This document shows positions 15,640 through 24,049 of a DNA stretch of 26,707 nucleotides, one piece after another (within the stretch, counting starts at the first letter, position 1; every line of letters starts with the position of its first letter). The DNA lies in assembly GCA_002428495.1 (NCBI GenBank), contig DIWR01000010.1, forward strand, positions 1-26,707, in the 5' to 3' direction. A program made the position numbers and the translations under genes. The stretch comes from Synergistaceae bacterium UBA6101. GTDB lineage: Bacteria; Synergistota; Synergistia; Synergistales; Synergistaceae. The notes under the pieces are model-generated. The model searched no databases and was not told the DNA's origin. It saw only the letters and a list, made by a program, of their open reading frames with translations.

Positions 15640-17322
15640 TCAGTTCAGTATCATCTTGTCTATCGATCCGCCCGGAGGGACCATCGGAAGAACGAGCGCT
15701 CCCTGCGGGATCCTGAAATCTACAAGAGCGGGGCCCGGGACGTTCAAAGCCGCCTCGATCGTTTTTCTTACCTCTTCCGGCCTCGTCGCGGAGAAACCGG
15801 TTACTCCCATGCCCTCTGCAATTTTCACGAAATCAGGATTGCGGTTGTAGATAGTATTTGAGTAACGGTGTTCGTAAAAGAGCTGCTGCCACTGACGAAC
15901 CATGCCAAGGCAGGAGTTGTTGAGGATGAATACCTTGACAGGGATATTGTACCTCGCACAGGTGTCGAGTTCCTGGATATTCATCATAAAACTCCCGTCA
16001 CCTGCGATGCAGCAGACATGCTGGTCGGGACATGCTAGCGCAGCTCCTATCGCGGCCGGGAAGCCGAATCCCATTGTCCCGAGACCTCCTGATGTGATGA
16101 AGCGGCGTGGTTCTTCGACCCTGTAGTGGAGAGCTGCCCACATTTGGTGCTGGCCTACTTCTGTCGTAAGCACTGATTTGCCTCCGGTTATCTCGCGCAG
16201 AGATTCTATTACCTGCCAGGGAGCTATTTCTCCTGCGTATTCGTTTCTTGGGAGCGGCTCTTTCTGCCGTATCATTTCAAGCTCTTCAAACCAGTGTGAA
16301 CGGTCTAAGTATTTTTTCTTCATTGAGCTTGTGATCGCGTCAATGATCTTCCCTGCGTCGCCCACAAGCCAGACTTCCGAACCAATAGCCTTGTCTATTT
16401 CTGCAGGGTCGAGGTCGATATGGATTATTTTTGCCTCAGAAGCAAAGCTTGATCTCTTTCCCGTGGTCCTGTCGCTGAAACGGGATCCGATCGCCAGGAT
16501 GACATCAGCTGTCATGAGCGCTCTGTTTGCTACAGGATGACCGTGCATTCCTGCCATTCCGAGTGAGAGCCCCAACGGATGTGATTCCGGGAAAGCTCCC
16601 TTTCCAAGAAGGGATGTGACTACCGGTATCTCCAGCTTCTCAGCGAGTTCTGTAAGTCTTCCGGCTGCTCCTGACCTTATCACGCCGCCCCCAGCAAAGA
16701 TGACCGGTCTTTCTGCATGTTCAAGCAGAGAAACAGCGTCATCAAGCTGAGAAAGGTCTGATCCTCTCTCAGGGTCATACCCGAGGAAGCTTATGGTTTC
16801 GGGGTATTCGAATTCTCCTAAACCTTTCTGTACGTCCGCCGGTACATCTATCAGGACAGGACCCGGCCTTCCCGTAGAGGCGATGTAAAAAGCCTTTTTT
16901 ACTGCAGCGGGTATCTGTTCCGGAGTCCTCACCTGCATGCTGTGCTTCACAAGTGGGATAGTAGCTCCCATGATGTCTGCCTCCTGAAAGGCGTCTGTTC
17001 CGATCACCGTGGTCGCTACCTGTCCGGTGATAGCGACCACGGGAACGGAGTCCAGGTTTGCAGTGGCTATACCGGTCACCAGATTGGTAGCTCCGGGGCC
17101 CGATGTGGCTATGCATACCCCGGGCTTTCCGCTCACTCTCGCGTATCCGTCAGCGGCATGTGAAGCTGCCTGTTCATGGCGCATCAGCACGTGGTTGATC
17201 TTTGAGTCATATATTGCGTCATAAAGATGGATAACAGTCCCGCCGGGCAGTCCGAATATCGTGTCCACACCTTCTGCTTCAAGGGACTTGAGCACCATCT
17301 GGGCTCCGTTCATTTTAGCCAT
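15640..17322 (-). CDS. ilvB: Acetolactate synthase, large catalytic subunit
   Basis: Condenses pyruvate with pyruvate or 2-ketobutyrate, the first common step to the branched-chain amino acids; uses thiamine diphosphate, FAD and Mg2+. The 560-residue length is normal. The catalytic glutamate is E50 in RHEQAASHAADGYAR; the thiamine diphosphate/Mg2+ motif GDGSFMMNIQE ... LNN is present near residues 435-465, followed by GMVRQWQ, which is typical of biosynthetic AHAS rather than catabolic acetolactate synthase. Ribosome site AGGAGG lies before ATG 17322. Its regulatory partner ilvN is at the other end of the operon, almost 6 kb upstream, instead of adjacent as in most genomes. Confidence 0.96.
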   Translation of the reverse strand: MAKMNGAQMVLKSLEAEGVDTIFGLPGGTVIHLYDAIYDSKINHVLMRHEQAASHAADGYARVSGKPGVCIATSGPGATNLVTGIATANLDSVPVVAITGQVATTVIGTDAFQEADIMGATIPLVKHSMQVRTPEQIPAAVKKAFYIASTGRPGPVLIDVPADVQKGLGEFEYPETISFLGYDPERGSDLSQLDDAVSLLEHAERPVIFAGGGVIRSGAAGRLTELAEKLEIPVVTSLLGKGAFPESHPLGLSLGMAGMHGHPVANRALMTADVILAIGSRFSDRTTGKRSSFASEAKIIHIDLDPAEIDKAIGSEVWLVGDAGKIIDAITSSMKKKYLDRSHWFEELEMIRQKEPLPRNEYAGEIAPWQVIESLREITGGKSVLTTEVGQHQMWAALHYRVEEPRRFITSGGLGTMGFGFPAAIGAALACPDQHVCCIAGDGSFMMNIQELDTCARYNIPVKVFILNNSCLGMVRQWQQLFYEHRYSNTIYNRNPDFVKIAEGMGVTGFSATRPEEVRKTIEAALNVPGPALVDFRIPQGALVLPMVPPGGSIDKMILN

Positions 17323-17390
17323 TGGATAAACCTCCTATTGTAAAAGCGACACCACCTGAACCCCAGACCAGAGGCCGGTGTGTAACTTTG

Positions 17391-18518
17391 TTAAATATAC
17401 TTTCTGATACTCTCTCCCACCCGGTCAAAGGCGGCTGTTCCGCCGAATTCAAACGGGAGCTCATTTTCAGCTGCATTTTCAAGGAAATCTGATACGGCGC
17501 GGTTTACAGCTTTAGAGGCTTCCTGCTCCCCAAGATGTTCCAGCATCAGGGCTCCTGAAAGTATCGCTGCAAGAGGATTTGATCTCCCTGTGCCTGCGAT
17601 GTCAGGAGCAGAGCCGTGTACCGGCTCAAACATTGAGAGACCGTCCCCGATGTTTCCTCCCGCGGCTGTGCCGAGTCCTCCTGCCAGTCCGGCCTGCAGG
17701 TCGCTGACTATATCACCGAAGAGGTTGGGACAGAGCAGTACTCCGTAAGCCGCCGGGTTTCTTACCAGGTGGTAGCAGAGGGCATCCACGTTCACCATCC
17801 CATATTTCAGTCCGGGGTATTCCTCTGCCATTACCCTTTTTGCGGTTTCTTCGAAGAATCCGTAAAGTGCTGAGACTGCGTTGGATTTGGATACTACAGT
17901 CACGGTATCTTCCCCGCGTTTTTTCGCAAGCTCGCATGCGTATCTCGTGATCCTTTCCACGCCCGGCCTGCTGTTGATCGCAGCCTGGGCAGCAAAGGGA
18001 TATCCCGGGTCTGTTTTCAGGCTGACCATCCCTTTGAGTTCATATTTGCCCCTGCTTACATCTACGGGAAGTTCAAGCTCTCCTGTTTCTGTAGTTCCCC
18101 CTATGCACATGTAAAGGTCTTCAGTGTTTTCACGGACCACAACAGAATCCATTTTTGCGCCCTTGAGGTCGACGGGGGTGTGGACTTTCGGCAGTGAAAA
18201 GGCGGGGCGCAGGTTGACATACTGATCAAAGCGGAAGCGGAAGGCAAGCAGGATGCCCTGTTCCAGGATGCCGGGCTTTACCCTCGGGTCGCCGATAGCG
18301 CCGAGGAGCATGGCGTCGCATTTCGACATCTCTTCCATTGCCTCTTCAGGAATGACCTCCCCTGTCGCCAGATAGTGCCCTGCCCCGTAAGGGTATTTTT
18401 CCCACTCGAAAGAAAAGCCGAATTTTTCGCCTGATCTCTCAAGAACTTTTATTGTTTCCCCGATCACTTCGGGGCCTATCCCGTCTCCGGGTATGACAGC
18501 GATCTTATATGTTTTCAT
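17391..18518 (-). CDS. leuB: 3-Isopropylmalate dehydrogenase (beta-decarboxylating dehydrogenase, atypical motif)
   Basis: Oxidatively decarboxylates 3-isopropylmalate to 2-ketoisocaproate in leucine synthesis. The 375-residue protein has GDGIGPEV at the N-terminus, SKSNAVSALYGFFEETAK, and the nucleotide-binding EPVHGSAPDIAGTGRSNPLA. The substrate loop reads VVVRENTEDLYMCIGG and is preceded by FDQYVNLRPA. Classical LeuB has RELTGGIYFG there, whereas RENTE(G/D) is typical of isocitrate, homoisocitrate, D-malate and tartrate dehydrogenases. Placement directly after leuD argues for a real LeuB role, maybe with broader substrate use. I chose the ATG at 18518 because AAGGAT lies 11 bp upstream; an in-frame ATG at 18530 has no room for a ribosome site. 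Confidence 0.83.
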   Translation of the reverse strand: MKTYKIAVIPGDGIGPEVIGETIKVLERSGEKFGFSFEWEKYPYGAGHYLATGEVIPEEAMEEMSKCDAMLLGAIGDPRVKPGILEQGILLAFRFRFDQYVNLRPAFSLPKVHTPVDLKGAKMDSVVVRENTEDLYMCIGGTTETGELELPVDVSRGKYELKGMVSLKTDPGYPFAAQAAINSRPGVERITRYACELAKKRGEDTVTVVSKSNAVSALYGFFEETAKRVMAEEYPGLKYGMVNVDALCYHLVRNPAAYGVLLCPNLFGDIVSDLQAGLAGGLGTAAGGNIGDGLSMFEPVHGSAPDIAGTGRSNPLAAILSGALMLEHLGEQEASKAVNRAVSDFLENAAENELPFEFGGTAAFDRVGESIRKYI

Positions 18519-18532
18519 TTTGATTACCATCC

Positions 18533-19030
18533 TTATTCAGAAAGCCTTGCCCTGACGTAGGGGACCAGCCCCCCAAGACCGATGAGGTTCTGCAGGAACT
18601 CAGGGAAAGGCTTGGCATGGTACGTCTCGTCCTTTGTCCTGTTTGTAATAGTTCCTCTTGTCAGGTCTATCTCGATGAGATCTCCTTTTGCAATACGGTC
18701 TGTCTCAGTGCATTCAAGGATCGGAAGACCGATATTTATTGCGTTACGGTAGAATATCCGTGCGAATGATTTTGCTATAACACAGGATGCACCGGATCCT
18801 TTTATTGCGATAGGGGCGTGTTCCCTGCTCGAACCGCAGCCGAAATTGTTGCCTGCTGTTATAACGTCGCCTTTCGATACTCCTTTTGTATAAGTCTCAT
18901 CGATATCATCCATACAGTGGGCCGCCAGAGATCTTTCGTCGCTTGTAACAAGGTATCTGGCGGGGATTATTACGTCAGTGTCAACGTTGTCGCCATAAAC
19001 CCAGGCTTTTCCTTTTAATGTCGTCTCCAT
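18533..19030 (-). CDS. leuD: 3-Isopropylmalate dehydratase, small subunit
   Basis: Swivel-domain subunit of isopropylmalate isomerase; with LeuC it interconverts 2- and 3-isopropylmalate. The 165-residue protein has the expected GDNVDTDVIIPARYL near residue 13, GCGSSREHAPIAIKGSG near residue 60, and FYRNAINIGLPILE. The start at ATG 19030 is preceded by GGAGG and lies 11 bp after the leuC stop; a longer open frame reaches back to 19222 inside leuC, but its extra residues do not look like LeuD. The length and motifs match the archaeal/thermophile-like short LeuD that pairs with a LeuC of about 420 residues. Confidence 0.95.
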   Translation of the reverse strand: METTLKGKAWVYGDNVDTDVIIPARYLVTSDERSLAAHCMDDIDETYTKGVSKGDVITAGNNFGCGSSREHAPIAIKGSGASCVIAKSFARIFYRNAINIGLPILECTETDRIAKGDLIEIDLTRGTITNRTKDETYHAKPFPEFLQNLIGLGGLVPYVRARLSE

Positions 19031-19041
19031 CTCTTTGCCTC

Positions 19042-20301
19042 CTATGCCATTATTTCTTTTGGATGGCAGATGTGGCCTGCAACTGCGGATGCTGCCGCTA
19101 CCATAGGACCGGCCAGGACTACCTCGCTTTTTGGCGATCCCATCCTGCCTACGAAGTTCCTGTTGCTTGTCGATATGCAGCGTTCGCCCGCGGCAAGAAT
19201 ACCAAGATGTCCTCCCAGACATGGACCGCAGCTTGGGGTCGAGATCGCTGCTCCTGCGTCGAGAAATATGTCAAAAAGCCCTTCCTTCATCGCCTGGCGG
19301 TAGACCTCGTAAGATGCCGGGATGACCATAAGCCTTGTCTTTTTATGTACTTTCTTTCCTTTGAGTATTCTGGCGGCGCTTCTTAAGTCGCTGATCCTGC
19401 CGTTGGTGCAGGAGCCGATGAAGACCTGGTCGACAGGTGTTCCTGCCGCCTCAGATACAGGTTTTACATTTTCAGGCAGGTGCGGCATTGCCACCTGAGG
19501 TTCCATATCTGTCACATCTATCGTGAGAGAGCCGGCATAGACTGCGTCCTTATCGGCAAAGATCGGTTCAAAATGCCTTGCCTTACGTTCGCGGGCGTAT
19601 TGGAGGAGCTTCTCGTCAGGGTTTATCAGTCCGGTCTTTCCTCCTGCTTCAATGGCCATGTTCGAGAGAGTGAACCTGTCATCAAGTCCAAGCTTTCCAA
19701 GAGCCTCTCCGTGGAATTCGAGGGCCATGTAGCGGGCTCCCTCTACCCCGATCTTTCCTATCAGAGCGAGTATCATATCCTTGCCGCATATCCATTCAGA
19801 GGGAATGCCTTCATAAGAGACCTTCATGGTCTCAGGTACTCTGAGCCAGGTCTCACCCAAAGCCCATGCAGCTGCCAGATCGGTCGAACCCATTCCTGTA
19901 GCAAGAGCACCCATAGCTCCGTGCGTGCAGGTGTGGCTGTCAGCGCCCAGCACTATTTCACCCGGGAGGACGAGTCCGTTTTCCGGCAGGAAGGCGTGTT
20001 CGACCCCTACCCTGCCTACTTCCCAGAAAAGCATGTCTTGTTCGTACGCAAATTCACGGCACTCTTTGATCTGTTCGGCAGAAGCGATGTCCTTGGCCGG
20101 AGAGAAATGGTCGGGCAAGATGGCGCAGCGCATAGGGTCGAAGACCTTTTTCGCCCCCATTTTCCTGAATTCTTTTATTGCAGGAGGGCCTGTAATGTCG
20201 TTTGTAAAAGCGAAATCTACGCTGACACGGCATATGGAGCCCGCCTCGACCGGGTCCTTGGTATGCTTTGCTATTATCGCCTCAGCGAGAGTCATGGCCA
20301 T
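19042..20301 (-). CDS. leuC: 3-Isopropylmalate dehydratase, large subunit
   Basis: Catalytic [4Fe-4S] subunit of isopropylmalate isomerase. The 419-residue protein belongs to the shorter LeuC group and has cluster cysteines C298 (FIGSCTNGR), C358 and C361 (CGPCLGGHLG), plus LGADSHTCTHGAMGALATG near residue 118. The reading frame begins 20 bp inside the end of leuA; ATG 20301 and ATG 20295 are both possible starts. The overlap implies translational coupling with leuA. Homoaconitase-type enzymes of lysine synthesis are related, but the leuA and leuD neighbours settle the role. Confidence 0.95.
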   Translation of the reverse strand: MAMTLAEAIIAKHTKDPVEAGSICRVSVDFAFTNDITGPPAIKEFRKMGAKKVFDPMRCAILPDHFSPAKDIASAEQIKECREFAYEQDMLFWEVGRVGVEHAFLPENGLVLPGEIVLGADSHTCTHGAMGALATGMGSTDLAAAWALGETWLRVPETMKVSYEGIPSEWICGKDMILALIGKIGVEGARYMALEFHGEALGKLGLDDRFTLSNMAIEAGGKTGLINPDEKLLQYARERKARHFEPIFADKDAVYAGSLTIDVTDMEPQVAMPHLPENVKPVSEAAGTPVDQVFIGSCTNGRISDLRSAARILKGKKVHKKTRLMVIPASYEVYRQAMKEGLFDIFLDAGAAISTPSCGPCLGGHLGILAAGERCISTSNRNFVGRMGSPKSEVVLAGPMVAAASAVAGHICHPKEIMA

Positions 20302-21835
20302 TTAGTTTTATCTCCCTTGCTGCGGCTGCAGCGTACAGTCTGTTTATTGCGTCCACATAAGCGCGGATGGACGATTCAATGACGTCCGTGCTGGTTCCGC
20401 GCCCCTGGGCCTGGATGTCTTTATGGTGGAGCACTATCCTGGTTTCGCCCTGAGCATCTGAACGTTCACTCGTTGCCCCTATCCTGAATCCCTTCAGCTG
20501 CGGGGAGAATCCGAGGATCTTCTTCACAGCGTTGTAGGATGCATCTACTGGTCCGTTGCCTACTGCCGCTTCAGTGTAGTCGTCATCGCCCGATGTCAGG
20601 GTGACGCTGGCGGTCGGTTTACTTCCTGTGCCTACATGCACCGCATAGTCCTTGAGGATGTACTTTCTCTCAGGCACGAAAGAGAGGACCCTGTCAAGCA
20701 TCAGGGCTTCGATGTCGCCGTCGCTCACGTCTTTTTTCTTGTCGCAAAGTTCTTTGAAGTAAGTAAACCCTGTCTCAATGTCTTCTTTTGAAAGCTGGTA
20801 ACCCATGTTTTCTACCCGATCCCTGAATGCGTGGCGACCCGAGTGTTTGCCGAGGACGAGGTCAGACCCCGGAGCTCCTACAGTTTCAGGGGTCATGATC
20901 TCATATGTTGCCCTGTTGCAGAGCATCCCATGCTGGTGTATGCCAGCTTCATGAGCGAAAGCGTTCAGTCCTACTATTGCTTTGTTCGGCTGTACCATTA
21001 CTCCGGTAAGATGAGCTACAAGCTTGCTGGTGCTGTAGAGCTTTGTCGTATCGATTGTTGTCCTGGAGGGATACTGGTCCTGCCTCGTGTTAAGGGCCAT
21101 TACTATCTCTTCCATTGATGCATTTCCTGCACGTTCTCCGAGGCCGTTGATCGTGCATTCGATCTGTCTTGCCCCTGCCTTTACAGCGGCCAGTGAGTTT
21201 GCGACCCCGAGCCCGAGATCGTTATGGCAGTGTGCGGACCAGACGATATCCTCCGGAGGATTGACTCCGCTGATGATCTCTTTAACAAAAGAGCAAAACT
21301 CATCAGGCTGTGCATACCCTACTGTATCCGGGATATTGAGGGTCGTTGCTCCGCATTCTATGGCTGTTTTAAAGACTTCGATGAGGAACGGTATCTCAGA
21401 ACGGCTTGCGTCCTCGGCAGAAAATTCAACATCGTCGATCAGTGATTTTGCCAGGCTCACGCCGCTCCGGACCTCTGCAAGTACACCCTCTTTATCAAGC
21501 TTCAGTTTATACTCCATGTGTATGGGGCTTGTAGCTATAAACGTGTGTATACGCGGGCGGTCAGCGTCCTTTACAGCTTCTGCAGCGCTTCGTATATCCT
21601 CTGATCTGGTTCTCGCAAGCCCAGCTATTATCGGGCCCTTTATCTCACGGGCTATTGCCTGTACGGATTCAAAGTCGCCGGGTGACGAAGCGGGGAAACC
21701 CGCTTCTATGACATCAACACCAAGCCGGGCCAGCTGACGGGCTATCTGAAGCTTTTCTCCTTTGTTGAGATTGATCCTTGCAGCCTGTTCTCCGTCTCTG
21801 AGTGTTGTGTCAAAAATTCGTACGCGATCTATCAT
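20282..21835 (-). CDS. leuA: 2-Isopropylmalate synthase
   Basis: Condenses acetyl-CoA with 2-ketoisovalerate, the committed step to leucine. The 517-residue protein has the DTTLRDGEQ metal/substrate motif (residues 9-17), the metal-binding HCHNDLG (H202, H204), and GLGERAGNASMEE. The last ~130 residues form the LeuA regulatory dimer domain, usually the site of leucine feedback inhibition. Citramalate synthases share this fold, but the segment following FDTTLRDGEQA and the leuCDB neighbours support LeuA. Ribosome site AAGGAGAG lies 9 bp before ATG 21835; the gene starts 139 bp after ilvC and its end overlaps leuC. Confidence 0.95.
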   Translation of the reverse strand: MIDRVRIFDTTLRDGEQAARINLNKGEKLQIARQLARLGVDVIEAGFPASSPGDFESVQAIAREIKGPIIAGLARTRSEDIRSAAEAVKDADRPRIHTFIATSPIHMEYKLKLDKEGVLAEVRSGVSLAKSLIDDVEFSAEDASRSEIPFLIEVFKTAIECGATTLNIPDTVGYAQPDEFCSFVKEIISGVNPPEDIVWSAHCHNDLGLGVANSLAAVKAGARQIECTINGLGERAGNASMEEIVMALNTRQDQYPSRTTIDTTKLYSTSKLVAHLTGVMVQPNKAIVGLNAFAHEAGIHQHGMLCNRATYEIMTPETVGAPGSDLVLGKHSGRHAFRDRVENMGYQLSKEDIETGFTYFKELCDKKKDVSDGDIEALMLDRVLSFVPERKYILKDYAVHVGTGSKPTASVTLTSGDDDYTEAAVGNGPVDASYNAVKKILGFSPQLKGFRIGATSERSDAQGETRIVLHHKDIQAQGRGTSTDVIESSIRAYVDAINRLYAAAAAREIKLNGHDSR

Positions 21836-21974
21836 TGTCGTTCTCTCCTTTCTTAAGGTAGTGAAATCGGCTGATTATGCCGTGAGAAGCGAAAAGCGGG
21901 GGGAGGATGTTTTTCTGTTTCTATTGTCGTCATGCCGCCCGGTCAGGATAAGCGCTCGTCGCTTCTGTTTTTTA

Positions 21975-22985
21975 TTAAAACTTGGGTACTTCTTTCTGCT
22001 CCATCCATGGCATCATTTTGCGCAGTTCTTTTCCTACTGCTTCACATTCTGCTTCCTGCGCTGCCTTTGCCCATTTCTTCATGCGCGGGCGGCCTGTCTG
22101 GTTCTCAAGTATCCAGTCGCGTGCGAAGGTACCGTCTTGGATCTCTGTAAGAAGCTGTTTCATTGCCTTCTTTGATTCCTCGCCGATCACTCGCGGTCCG
22201 GCTATCATATCGCCGTACTTGGCGGTGTCGCTTACTGAGTAACGCATCCAGCTGAGGCCGCCCTCGAAAACCATGTCAACGATCAGTTTGAGTTCGTTGA
22301 TGCATTCGAAGTAAGCCATCTCGGGCTGGTATCCTGCGTCGACCAAAGTCTGGAATCCTGCCTGCATGAGTTCGCTGACTCCGCCGCAGAGGACCGCCTG
22401 TTCTCCGAAGAGGTCTGTCTCTGTCTCTTCACGGAACGAGGTCTCGATGATCCCCGCTCTTCCTCCGCCTACACCTGAGGCGTATGCAAGGGCGAAGTCC
22501 TTCGCTTTGCCGGATGCGTCCTGGTAGATCGCGATGAGGCAGGGTACGCCCTTTCCTTCTTTATACATGTGACGCACCATGTGTCCCGGTCCCTTGGGTG
22601 CTACCATGAAGACATCGCGGTCGGGCTCGGGTACGATCTGTCCGAAGTGGACTGCGAATCCGTGTGCGAAAGCAAGTTTTGCGCTCTTTTTAAGGTTGGG
22701 GAGCACTTCGTTTTTGTATATAGATGCCTGCAGATGGTCAGGCAGGAGGAACATCATTACATCGGATTTCTTTGCAGCCTCTGAAACACTGCAGACTTCA
22801 AAACCATCCTTCTCCGCAGTTGCCTTCGATTTGCTTCCCTCGTGGAGGGCTACGATGACATTTGCTCCGCTGTCGCGGAGATTCTGTGCGTGTGCGTGTC
22901 CTTGGCTTCCGTAACCGATTATCGTTATAGTCTTTCCATCGAGAAAACTAAGATCTGCGTCGCGGTCGTAATACACTTTTGCCAT
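21975..22985 (-). CDS. ilvC: Ketol-acid reductoisomerase, class I
   Basis: Isomerises and reduces acetolactate and acetohydroxybutyrate with NAD(P)H and Mg2+. The 336-residue protein is the short class I form. The Rossmann motif GYGSQGHAHAQNLRDSG is at residues 24-40; APKGPGHMVRHMY near residue 129 and the metal-binding DLFGEQAVLCGG with later E-rich knotted-domain segments are intact. Ribosome site AAGGAG before ATG 22985. It follows ilvN after 96 bp; a small GTCC/GGAC hairpin sits just upstream of the ribosome site. There is no sign of damage. Confidence 0.97.
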   Translation of the reverse strand: MAKVYYDRDADLSFLDGKTITIIGYGSQGHAHAQNLRDSGANVIVALHEGSKSKATAEKDGFEVCSVSEAAKKSDVMMFLLPDHLQASIYKNEVLPNLKKSAKLAFAHGFAVHFGQIVPEPDRDVFMVAPKGPGHMVRHMYKEGKGVPCLIAIYQDASGKAKDFALAYASGVGGGRAGIIETSFREETETDLFGEQAVLCGGVSELMQAGFQTLVDAGYQPEMAYFECINELKLIVDMVFEGGLSWMRYSVSDTAKYGDMIAGPRVIGEESKKAMKQLLTEIQDGTFARDWILENQTGRPRMKKWAKAAQEAECEAVGKELRKMMPWMEQKEVPKF

Positions 22986-23081
22986 AACAAAAACACTCCT
23001 TCTGTCCTGCTGGACATTTAAAATTATGTTATCTATTTATGCTTGGGCCTATTTGAGGCCTCGTCATAACGATCATGGTAA

Positions 23082-23606
23082 TTACTTGCTTGCTGCAAAA
23101 CCTGTTTCAACCAACTCTTCAGGAACAAAACCGGAACGTGAAAGGGCAACCTGCCCGGAACCCGCTGTCTCTATTATTCCGTAAGGCCTGAAAGCTTCCA
23201 TGCAGGCGATCATCTTTCCCTTGTCTCCCGTTATCTCAAGTGTCACAGCTTCTGTTCCCAGGTCTACGACCCTGCAGCGGAAGACTTCTGCTGTCTGAAG
23301 AACGTGAGGACGCCTGTCAAGGGGAGCTCTGACCTTTACAAGGGCGAGCCAGCGCTCTACAAACGGCCCTTCCTGCGTAAGGTTTGTGACCTCTATGACC
23401 TCAATGAGCTTAAGAAGCTGTTTTCTGATCTGGTCATAAACACCTTCTTCACCCTCAATAACGATCGTAAATCTTGATACTCCGGGAGTATCTGTCTGTC
23501 CGACGCTGAGGCTCTCAATGTTGTAGCCCCTTCGATAGATCAATCCGGCTATTCTCATAAGAACTCCTGGATTGTCTTCAGATAGGATGGTAAAAGTGTT
23601 CTTCAT
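23082..23606 (-). CDS. ilvN: Acetolactate synthase, small regulatory subunit
   Basis: Binds valine and activates or feedback-regulates IlvB. The 174-residue protein starts with an ACT domain (MKNTFTILSEDNPGVLMRIAGLIYRR: TILSEDNPGVL then RGYNIESLSVG), followed by a C-terminal ALS small-subunit domain (ELALVKV-like WLALVKVRAP near residue 88). I chose ATG 23606, with AGGAGG 7 bp upstream; the open frame continues to 23684, but that extension lies over the attenuator terminator. First structural gene of the operon, expressed only when the upstream attenuator is read through. Often named ilvH in other genomes. Confidence 0.95.
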   Translation of the reverse strand: MKNTFTILSEDNPGVLMRIAGLIYRRGYNIESLSVGQTDTPGVSRFTIVIEGEEGVYDQIRKQLLKLIEVIEVTNLTQEGPFVERWLALVKVRAPLDRRPHVLQTAEVFRCRVVDLGTEAVTLEITGDKGKMIACMEAFRPYGIIETAGSGQVALSRSGFVPEELVETGFAASK

Positions 23607-23638
23607 GTCATGTCCTCCTGTATGCTTATGATAGAGAC

Positions 23639-23671
23639 AAAAAAAAACCGGGACCCTTGAAGGGTCCCGGT
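23639..23671 (-). terminator. Attenuator terminator in the ilvN leader
   Basis: On the - strand ACCGGGACCCTT and AAGGGTCCCGGT form a very GC-rich perfect stem followed by nine T residues (23647-23639). It ends 33 bp before the ilvN start and lies downstream of a leader peptide, so it can stop transcription before the operon. A GGGTCCC segment inside the leader peptide gene (23716-23710) is complementary to GGGACCC in the 5' arm and can form a competing antiterminator. Confidence 0.9.
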
Positions 23672-23689
23672 CCGAAAGTAACACGACGT

Positions 23690-23785
23690 TTAAGCGTCGG
23701 CCACCTCGGGGGACCCACTGCTAATAAGAAGTACTAGTACGAGAACCAGACTAAATATGTCACGGATCAAACTGTCCATTCGCAT
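23690..23785 (-). CDS. Branched-chain amino-acid operon leader peptide (31 aa)
   Basis: A 31-codon gene on the - strand, start ATG 23785, stop TAA 23692-23690, with ribosome site AAAGGTGGG about 8 bp upstream. The centre of the peptide reads LVLVLVLLI (residues 13-21), nine consecutive Leu, Val and Ile codons, the three end products of the operon, as in the E. coli ilv and leu leaders. Ribosomes stalled there for lack of charged tRNA leave the downstream GGGTCCC (codons 24-26) free to pair with the 5' arm of the terminator and allow read-through; rapid translation to the stop codon covers that segment and lets the terminator form. No similarity search was needed: codon run, ribosome site, promoter and terminator are all visible. 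Confidence 0.9.
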   Translation of the reverse strand: MRMDSLIRDIFSLVLVLVLLISSGSPEVADA

Positions 23786-23851
23786 TTTATGTCCCACCTT
23801 TCGAGGTTTTGGCCTGCCCGCCGGGTGCTATGCCCTGACGTAATGGGCGAC

Positions 23852-23880
23852 ATAATACGACCATATACGATAAATGTCAA
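23852..23880 (-). promoter_or_regulatory. Promoter of the ilv-leu operon
   Basis: On the - strand: TTGACA (23880-23875), 17-bp spacer, TATTAT (23857-23852). Start of transcription is expected near 23845, about 60 nt before the leader peptide and 240 nt before ilvN. This is the best promoter match in the window. Confidence 0.88.
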
Positions 23881-24049
23881 CCATTCGTTTGTAATAAAAA
23901 TGACTATCTGCAGGTCAGAGTCATTGAAAATATTATAAAAAATAATGCAAATAGGTAAATGAGGTTAATATTAAAATTATTTCTATCATGAATCCAAAGT
24001 TAATCAACGATCAATTTGCTTAAAACAAACTAAAATAAATTTTGTTTAC

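Noticed and set aside
19031..19222. Longer LeuD starting inside leuC
   Set aside because: The extra 64 residues are a shadow of leuC; ATG 19030 has a GGAGG site and the family N-terminus.
23607..23684. Longer IlvN starting at 23684
   Set aside because: The extension is the translated attenuator terminator; ATG 23606 with AGGAGG starts exactly at the ACT domain.
23606..23845. T-box leader before ilvN
   Set aside because: No T-box sequence (GGTGGTACCGCG-like) and no specifier-loop structure; a leader peptide gene with Leu/Val/Ile codons is present instead.
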